Source: Alistipes sp. (GTDB taxonomy: Bacteria; Bacteroidota; Bacteroidia; Bacteroidales; Rikenellaceae). From it: a stretch of 11,737 nt of DNA. This document shows, piece after piece, positions 7,245-11,737 of this stretch (position 1 is its first letter; every line of letters starts with the position of its first letter). Below the pieces are notes generated by a model. The model was not told the origin of the DNA, did not search any database, and worked only from the letters and a program-made list of their open reading frames with translations. Made by a program: the position numbers and the translations under genes. Location of the stretch: positions 1 to 11,737 of the forward strand of contig JAFOXS010000246.1 of the NCBI GenBank assembly GCA_017391665.1. Reading direction: 5' to 3'.

Positions 7245-8459
7245 CTAAATATTGTCGCGCATCAGGGCGCGAACGGTAAGTTTTACAACTATATACGACA
7301 CGGCAGCGTAGGCCACCACGGTCAGCAGTATATCCTGCAGATGCACCTCCACGGGGTAGGCATTGACCTGCAGAGTCTGGGCATCAATGCCCACAAAGCC
7401 GAAGTGTTGCTGCAGCAGAGCAAGGCCCGCGCCCAGCACAAGACCCAGCACAAGGCTCAACAGAGCCATAAGCAACCCTTCAGCGGTGAAGATGTCGCGC
7501 ACAAAGTCGCGGCGGGCACCCATCGTGCGCAGCGTGCGCACGTCATCACGCTTGTCGATGATGACCATCACCAACGTGCCCACAATCGAGAGCGAGGCTA
7601 CGATCATCACCAGCACAGCGATGCAGAAGACGCCCCACTTTTCGATCGCCATAAGGCGGTAGATGGAGTTACGCTCCTCGCGTGTGCGCACATCGAAGTG
7701 CTCCCCTACGGCTGCCTGCAGCTGTTCAGCAAGGCGCTGCGGCGAAGCACCCTCGCGCAGGCGGATCTCCACAGCCGAAGCACGGTCGGCATAATTAAAG
7801 AGGCTCTGCGCCGCCTTTAGCGACGTGATCACGAGCGAGCGGTTATCCTCGTCGATGGAGTAGATGCCGGCAATGGGCAACTCGCGACGGGTGTAGCCTC
7901 CCACGGGCAGCAGCGTAGATATACGCGTGCGGTTGATGGCATAGAGCTGCATGCTTTCGCCGATGGCGGTCGTACGCAACGACGAGAGATCCTGCATCAC
8001 ACCATGAGCCGCAACAACGTAGTCGTTCTCCTCCGCGCGTGTGGTAAACTCGCCCACAAGGATATTCTTCGCAACGGGCACAACCGAAGTATAGCCCTCG
8101 TCCACACCCCTTACCTGCACTACGGCACGGCTTGCGCCCATCTGTGCAAGAGCACTCTGCTCCAGAATGAAAGAGTATTGCTCCACATCGGCTAGGTCAT
8201 CGAGCAACGCCGAGGGCAACTCCTCAACGCGAAAGGTGGTACCCTCGCGTGGGGTGATACTCAGATCGGAATCGACACTCTTCAGGTTATCAAGTGCCAT
8301 GCGCTCCAGGCCATTAAATATCGAGAGTAGCAGGATGATGGCCGCAACGGGTATGGCCATGGCCACTATGCTCACAGCCGAGATCATATTGATCACGGAG
8401 TGTGACTTCGGCGAACGGACATAGCGCCCCGCAATAAGATATTTAAGGCTCGACAGCAC
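7245..8459 (-). CDS. LolC/LolE-type ABC transporter permease (FtsX-like)
   Basis: This 404-residue inner-membrane protein is of the type that extracts mature lipoproteins from the inner membrane for transfer to the outer membrane. Topology is one N-terminal membrane segment (about 24-49: ISAVSIVAMAIPVAAIILLL), a large periplasmic domain (about 55-270), then three segments near 278-301, 328-352 and 377-397. That is the MacB/LolCE layout. The FtsX block is the region after segment two, with DKRDDVRTLRTMGARRDFV, the cytoplasmic coupling stretch that contacts the ATPase. N-terminal ARYVRS-like GRYVRSPKSHSVINMIS is typical of LolC/E. The start is GTG 8459; AAGGAG (8480-8475) inside the last rbfA codons is a ribosome site 15 bases upstream. 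The partner ATPase (LolD) is not in the window. LolC versus LolE cannot be decided, so no symbol is given. Confidence 0.9.
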   Translation of the reverse strand: MLSSLKYLIAGRYVRSPKSHSVINMISAVSIVAMAIPVAAIILLLSIFNGLERMALDNLKSVDSDLSITPREGTTFRVEELPSALLDDLADVEQYSFILEQSALAQMGASRAVVQVRGVDEGYTSVVPVAKNILVGEFTTRAEENDYVVAAHGVMQDLSSLRTTAIGESMQLYAINRTRISTLLPVGGYTRRELPIAGIYSIDEDNRSLVITSLKAAQSLFNYADRASAVEIRLREGASPQRLAEQLQAAVGEHFDVRTREERNSIYRLMAIEKWGVFCIAVLVMIVASLSIVGTLVMVIIDKRDDVRTLRTMGARRDFVRDIFTAEGLLMALLSLVLGLVLGAGLALLQQHFGFVGIDAQTLQVNAYPVEVHLQDILLTVVAYAAVSYIVVKLTVRALMRDNI

Positions 8460-8471
8460 TCCCGACGCGGT

Positions 8472-8819
8472 TTACTCCTTGAGCAGTGAGTCAATATTCT
8501 CGATATACTCGAGCGAATCGTCAAGGAAGAATTGCAACTCGGGCACGATCTTGAGCTGGTTGCGGATGCGCTTGCCCAGCTCGCGGCGGATAAACCAGTT
8601 GTTCTTCTCCAGCTCCTCCATAACGGCGGCATTGCGATCGAAGGGGAAGATACTGAAATAGATCTTCGCATAGGCAAAATCGGGCGACACGCGCACGGTG
8701 GTAACCGTGATCATGGCACCTGCACCCAGGCCGCGACACTCCTTCTGGAGAATCTCGGCGATATCGCGCTGAATCTGACGCGCAATCTTCTGTTGACGTG
8801 TTGTTTGTTGTAATTCCAT
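8472..8819 (-). CDS. rbfA: Ribosome-binding factor A
   Basis: RbfA is a small KH-fold protein that binds the 30S subunit and helps 16S rRNA 5'-end maturation; it is cytoplasmic. The 115 residues match the usual length and order of conserved parts: RQQKIARQIQRDIAEIL at 8-24, VTTVRVSPDFAYAKIYFSIF at 39-58, NWFIRRELGKRIRNQL at 74-89 and VPELQFFLDDSLEYIENID at 92-110. The A-Y-A-K strand and the R-R-E-L-G-K-R helix are the strongest marks. It is first in the six-gene minus-strand run, 12 bases before the FtsX-like gene, whose ribosome site overlaps its final codons. Upstream lies a 193-base gap with an AT-rich part next to the start. Confidence 0.95.
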   Translation of the reverse strand: MELQQTTRQQKIARQIQRDIAEILQKECRGLGAGAMITVTTVRVSPDFAYAKIYFSIFPFDRNAAVMEELEKNNWFIRRELGKRIRNQLKIVPELQFFLDDSLEYIENIDSLLKE

Positions 8820-8880
8820 ATTATCAATTCGTTTTTTATGCTTAATATGTATATATCTAACTATTCTTACTTATCATCGC
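8820..8880 (-). promoter_or_regulatory. AT-rich leader, probable promoter region for the rbfA operon
   Basis: The 61 bases directly upstream of rbfA are much richer in A and T than the surroundings and are the natural place for the operon promoter. I found no match to TAnnTTTG on the minus strand here, so this is placed by composition and position only. Confidence 0.3.
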
Positions 8881-8886
8881 ATACCT

Positions 8887-8903
8887 TGCGGACCGTGTCC
8901 GCA
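8887..8903. repeat. Short perfect hairpin TGCGGAC-CGT-GTCCGCA
   Basis: A seven-base perfect inverted repeat (8887-8893 with 8897-8903) has a three-base loop. There is no T-run after it on the minus strand, so it is not a standard terminator. It lies between the larger palindromic element and the AT-rich rbfA leader and may belong to the same intergenic repeat. Confidence 0.6.
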
Positions 8904-8934
8904 TTTACAAATCTGACCCACCCCCACACCCCCG

Positions 8935-9026
8935 CCTCAGGCAGGGGCTTTGGTCGCCGCAAGCGGCTCCGAAGTGGAATGACCAAAGGTTAAGCGGCTT
9001 TCCTGTACTCCTTTAACGGCCTGAGG
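8935..9026. repeat. Multi-arm palindromic intergenic element
   Basis: Nested inverted repeats cover 92 bases. The outer 8-bp stem is CCTCAGGC (8935-8942) with GCCTGAGG (9019-9026). Arm A is CTTTGGTC (8948-8955) with GACCAAAG (8981-8988), enclosing a hairpin GCCGC-AA-GCGGC (8956-8967) and a small one TCC-GAAGT-GGA (8968-8978). Arm B is GTTAA (8989-8993) with TTAAC (9013-9017). The left outer half can also pair locally: CCCCCGCC (8929-8936) with GGCAGGGG (8940-8947), an 8-bp stem with one G-T pair and loop TCA, so two folds compete. The right end enters the barrel gene and includes its stop codon (9015-9013). It could be a dispersed palindromic repeat, a small non-mobile-by-itself element, or a structured RNA or transcript-end signal. 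I have no copy-number data. Confidence 0.7.
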
Positions 9027-9834
9027 TAGAAGTTCCCTGCTGGAAGCGGAACTCCTTGCTCGAGCGGTCGCGCTTGGGCGGCTTGTAGAACCACTCATCA
9101 AAGCCCTCCTTATTGAATCGGTAGGCAAGCGTAACGCTCAGGTTGAGATTATCGATGGGCGAACGCAAGGGCGTAGTGAGGAAGGGATTCTCGGCGCCAT
9201 CGGTTGCGTTGTCGTAATATTTGTTCATGTTGCGCAATAGGTCAGCATAGCCGAAGTAATAGCGGGCGCGCACACCCAACTCATAACGGCCAAATAAAAG
9301 GGCAAAGCCTCCGCCACCAGCAAGACCATAGTTCCAGCGGTTGTCGCGCTCCAGACGCCAGTCGTAAGAGCCGCTAAGACCCGTATCCTCGTACTTATAG
9401 TCACCGCCGAAGTTATACGAGAAGGTGAGCGCCGCCTCAAGATAGAGGCGCACATGATTCTTAGCCAGATAGACGTGCGGCTGCCAGACGATGGGCAGCA
9501 TGATGGAGTTAAGGTGGCGGGAATAGAAGTTGTATTCGCGCACCTCCTCGCCACGATCGTCGATCGAAGAGGAGTAGGAGTAACCATGCGAGAAACCGCG
9601 CTGCATAAACTCCAGATCAACGCCTACGGCTCCAACAAAGCGTGGCAACGAGTAGTAACGCCACGAGATACCGAAATTCATATCGCCGATCAGAGGCTTC
9701 ATCTCATACTTCGGATAGAAGCGTGCTGTCGAGGCACCCAGACCGCCCGTGATACCCAGCGTATGCTGTGCCCACGCAGCGGGGGTGATGGCCATCAATA
9801 TCGCCAGCAGTGTATATTGTACTATCTTCTTCAT
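9013..9834 (-). CDS. PorT-like outer-membrane beta-barrel protein
   Basis: This 273-residue protein resembles the PorT/outer-membrane beta-barrel domain family of Bacteroidota. It has a signal peptide MKKIVQYTLLAILMAITPAAWA with cleavage before Gln23. Then come TLGITGGLGAS and paired amphipathic strands rich in Tyr, Phe and Gly, such as LGVRARYYFGYADLL and NLNLSVTLAYRF; barrel members of this family usually have eight strands. The C-terminal stretch after YRF (about 250-273) is polar and extends beyond the last strand. Its last codons (TSGR and stop) fall in the palindromic element, so the tail may have been altered by it. PorT itself serves type IX secretion in Porphyromonas, but this name covers many unrelated paralogues and that role should not be assumed. 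It lies 20 bases after the Ig-like protein gene and is probably co-transcribed with it. Confidence 0.82.
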   Translation of the reverse strand: MKKIVQYTLLAILMAITPAAWAQHTLGITGGLGASTARFYPKYEMKPLIGDMNFGISWRYYSLPRFVGAVGVDLEFMQRGFSHGYSYSSSIDDRGEEVREYNFYSRHLNSIMLPIVWQPHVYLAKNHVRLYLEAALTFSYNFGGDYKYEDTGLSGSYDWRLERDNRWNYGLAGGGGFALLFGRYELGVRARYYFGYADLLRNMNKYYDNATDGAENPFLTTPLRSPIDNLNLSVTLAYRFNKEGFDEWFYKPPKRDRSSKEFRFQQGTSTSGR

Positions 9835-9854
9835 AGACTAGACTTGTTTTTTCG

Positions 9855-11737
9855 TTAGCGGGCCCTTACTGCCGATGATGAGCCAATGCGTGATGAGCTG
9901 CTACTGCTGCCGCCCATTGCGCCACCCATCATGCCGCCCATCGAACCCATGCCCGTAGAGCCGTGGTTGTGGTTGTGCGAATCACCCGAGGCGGCCTCCT
10001 CGCGTCGCTTCTCGGCCTCCTTTTGCAGACGCACCTGCTCGCGACGGTTGAGCTGCTCGATGAGCTGTTCCATGGTAACGGGAGCAAAGAGTGATGCCAT
10101 GTCGAGCGAGAACTCAAACTCCCAGCCAGCCTTCATCGTGAAAAGCTCCTCCTCCTGCTCGTTCTTATAGAGCTCGGCACGCTCGCTCTGACGACGCTCA
10201 ACCAGATTACCCGAATCCCAGCGACCATTGCCATTGAGATCCTCCACGATGCGGATACGCATATCGCCCGTGGGGACATAGTTGATCGTATGAACGCCGG
10301 CACCGATATTGGGGAACTCGCGCTGCACCTCATTGCGCTCGCTGAGCAGCTGGATGATATATTGTGCTCCCTCTGTGCGGGGCTTGACATCGAGTCGAAG
10401 GGTTGCGAACTTGGCAATGTCGGCAACCGTAAAGTTAAGCTTCAGCGAGTCATTTCCCTCGCCCGTAATGTCGGCCAGCGCATCGGTGGGGATGTAGAGC
10501 TGGTAGTTGCGGTCGGCTATCCAGCGCGAGCGCATACGCCACTTGCGCGGTGAGAGCGAATCGGGCCTGAAGGTTACGCTCTCTCGCACCGTGTCGCGCT
10601 TATCGCTCCATGAGCGGAGTTCGAAGGCAAGAGAATCGAACTCAGTGAGCGGCGTGGGGAACTCGAACTCGAGATCCTGCTCGGGGTTGATCTCCGTATT
10701 GGTAGTAGGCTTCACAAGGCGGAATGTCGAAGGACGTGACGGCTCGCGCCACTCGCGGCCCTCGGCCTCGGCACGGGCACGCTGACGCTCCAGACGTTCG
10801 CGATCGCGCTCCTCCTCGCGGCTCTCGACTCTACGCCACGCAAGACGCAACTCCTCGGTCTCGGGACGCAGCACACGCAGCGAGTCGTGCTTAAGGTATG
10901 ATATCGAGCCACGGATGGTGTCGGGCAACTGCTCCGAGGCGACATTGAGCCACAGCGCCATAGAGTCGCGCTCGTCGCTCAGGTATTCGTAGATGATCTT
11001 ATCCGAGGGGATGCCTTCCAACTCCAGCTTGCTGATCTGGGGGTGTGCTCCGCCAAAGGAGAGTATTATCTTGTGCTGCTCGGGGCGCAGTTTCTCGCGC
11101 AGTGTCTGACGGCGGAAACTCTCATCGGTGAACAGACGCAGGTAGATCTGCGGATCGGCCGAGGGGTAACGGCGCACGGAGTCGTACCAGATGGCAAACG
11201 AGGGCATCTGGGCAGGGTTATAGGTATCCTCCAGAAAGCCCACCATGTCGATCGACGGCTCGTAGGACTGGTTCTCGTTCTTATCCCAGTAAGCATATAC
11301 ACGATATGGCACGGGCTTAAGATTCTGCGCGATGAAGATACCGTTGCGCTGCGAGCGGGCGATCTTCGAGGGGCGGAAGTTGAACATCGTAGAGTCATAC
11401 TCCCCGGGCTCGGGAACCGAGTCGGCCTCGAAGAAGCAGATGTAGGTACGGCCCAGCGAGTCGGCCTTCTGGCTATCCTCGGTATAGCCCGACATATAGA
11501 GCGAGTCGATCTCGTCGCCCGTAGAGAATACATAACGCAGGCCATGCAGGGGGTTACCCTCGTTGTTGTCGGCAACCGATGCGCCGAACTCGATGGCATA
11601 GGTGGTATTGGGCTCCAGCGAGTCGGGTTCAAGGGTGATCTGAATACCACGGCCACGCACCGCAACGGTGGGTTTCTTCTTCATCGCGGGCGAGGTGTAG
11701 AGCTCCTTCTGCTGATCCTTCAGCTGAACATACTCGT
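9855..11737 (-). CDS. Ig-like (SbsA/Big_5-type) domain protein, probably a lipoprotein; 5' end outside the window
   Basis: The open frame runs off the right edge, so the ATG at 11684 is internal: the upstream codons read EYVQLKDQQKELYTSPAM and match this family. Residues here are counted from that Met. Part one (to about 55) is the end of an SbsA-type Ig domain: RGRGIQITL, LEPNTTYAIEFG and VADNNEGNPL. Later come acidic loops that look like calcium sites, YWDKNENQSYE (132-142) and EDLNGNGRWD (481-490), a strongly charged Arg/Glu stretch (about 279-318), and strand-rich domains. The last 43 residues are low complexity: HNHNHG, then MGSMGGMMGGAMGG, then six serines. Relatives are cell-surface or periplasmic lipoproteins of unknown role; the signal and lipobox would be upstream. 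The barrel gene follows after 20 bases. GC-rich codon use looks like its neighbours. Confidence 0.85.
   Translation of the reverse strand, partial: EYVQLKDQQKELYTSPAMKKKPTVAVRGRGIQITLEPDSLEPNTTYAIEFGASVADNNEGNPLHGLRYVFSTGDEIDSLYMSGYTEDSQKADSLGRTYICFFEADSVPEPGEYDSTMFNFRPSKIARSQRNGIFIAQNLKPVPYRVYAYWDKNENQSYEPSIDMVGFLEDTYNPAQMPSFAIWYDSVRRYPSADPQIYLRLFTDESFRRQTLREKLRPEQHKIILSFGGAHPQISKLELEGIPSDKIIYEYLSDERDSMALWLNVASEQLPDTIRGSISYLKHDSLRVLRPETEELRLAWRRVESREEERDRERLERQRARAEAEGREWREPSRPSTFRLVKPTTNTEINPEQDLEFEFPTPLTEFDSLAFELRSWSDKRDTVRESVTFRPDSLSPRKWRMRSRWIADRNYQLYIPTDALADITGEGNDSLKLNFTVADIAKFATLRLDVKPRTEGAQYIIQLLSERNEVQREFPNIGAGVHTINYVPTGDMRIRIVEDLNGNGRWDSGNLVERRQSERAELYKNEQEEELFTMKAGWEFEFSLDMASLFAPVTMEQLIEQLNRREQVRLQKEAEKRREEAASGDSHNHNHGSTGMGSMGGMMGGAMGGSSSSSSRIGSSSAVRAR

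Noticed and set aside
7119..7820. 233-codon open frame on the plus strand, His/Gln-rich
   Set aside because: It is antisense to the FtsX-like and DUF4296 genes, whose membrane segments and lipobox are convincing. The His-rich content comes from reverse reading of Val/Met codons.
8917..8936. G-quadruplex on the minus strand
   Set aside because: Only three runs of three or more G are present in the short window; the fourth needed run is missing.
11066..11665. 199-codon minus-strand frame, Arg/Ser/Pro-rich
   Set aside because: It is a shifted reading of the Ig-like protein gene with typical out-of-frame composition.

Overview
The window looks like chromosome of a Bacteroidales bacterium, with Alistipes or a relative (Rikenellaceae) as my best guess. 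The grounds are the moderately GC-rich coding DNA, a Bacteroidota-type -7 element (TAnnTTTG) at 1611-1618, the scarcity of Shine-Dalgarno sites, and the families present: S46 dipeptidyl-peptidase, DUF2490, DUF4296 lipoprotein, PKD lipoprotein, Ig-like (SbsA-type) lipoprotein and PorT-like barrel. The genus is inferred, not proven.

Left part, plus strand (1-3023). The window opens inside an S46 serine dipeptidyl-peptidase gene of DPP7 type. It is interrupted by a one-base loss near 248/249, which puts a TGA at 255-257, and it ends at 1504 with a good hairpin terminator. A separate transcription unit follows, with a promoter at about 1611. It holds a DUF2490 outer-membrane protein and, overlapping it by one base, a small secreted protein that joins a TonB-receptor-plug-like segment to a TonB C-terminal-like segment.

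Middle part, minus strand (8819 down to 3051). Six tightly packed genes run right to left: rbfA (ribosome maturation), a LolC/E-type FtsX permease (lipoprotein release), a DUF4296 lipoprotein, a deaminase-type amidohydrolase, a PKD lipoprotein and a nitroreductase. Gaps are 3-23 bases, so this is probably one operon. It meets the plus-strand unit at a symmetrical bidirectional terminator (3022-3052).

Right part, minus strand (11737 down to 9013). The 3' portion of a large Ig-like domain protein with an unusual His/Gly/Met/Ser-rich tail is followed after 20 bases by a PorT-like beta-barrel. Between the barrel gene and rbfA (8820-9012) lies a highly structured, multi-arm palindromic element (8935-9026) whose right end supplies the last codons of the barrel gene, plus further hairpins.

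Taken together this is mostly cell-envelope housekeeping: lipoprotein export, surface lipoproteins, outer-membrane barrels and a periplasmic peptidase, with rbfA. I see no clear new defence or biosynthetic system. The items most worth a second look are the palindromic element, the plug-TonB hybrid protein, the S46 frameshift and the His/Met tail.
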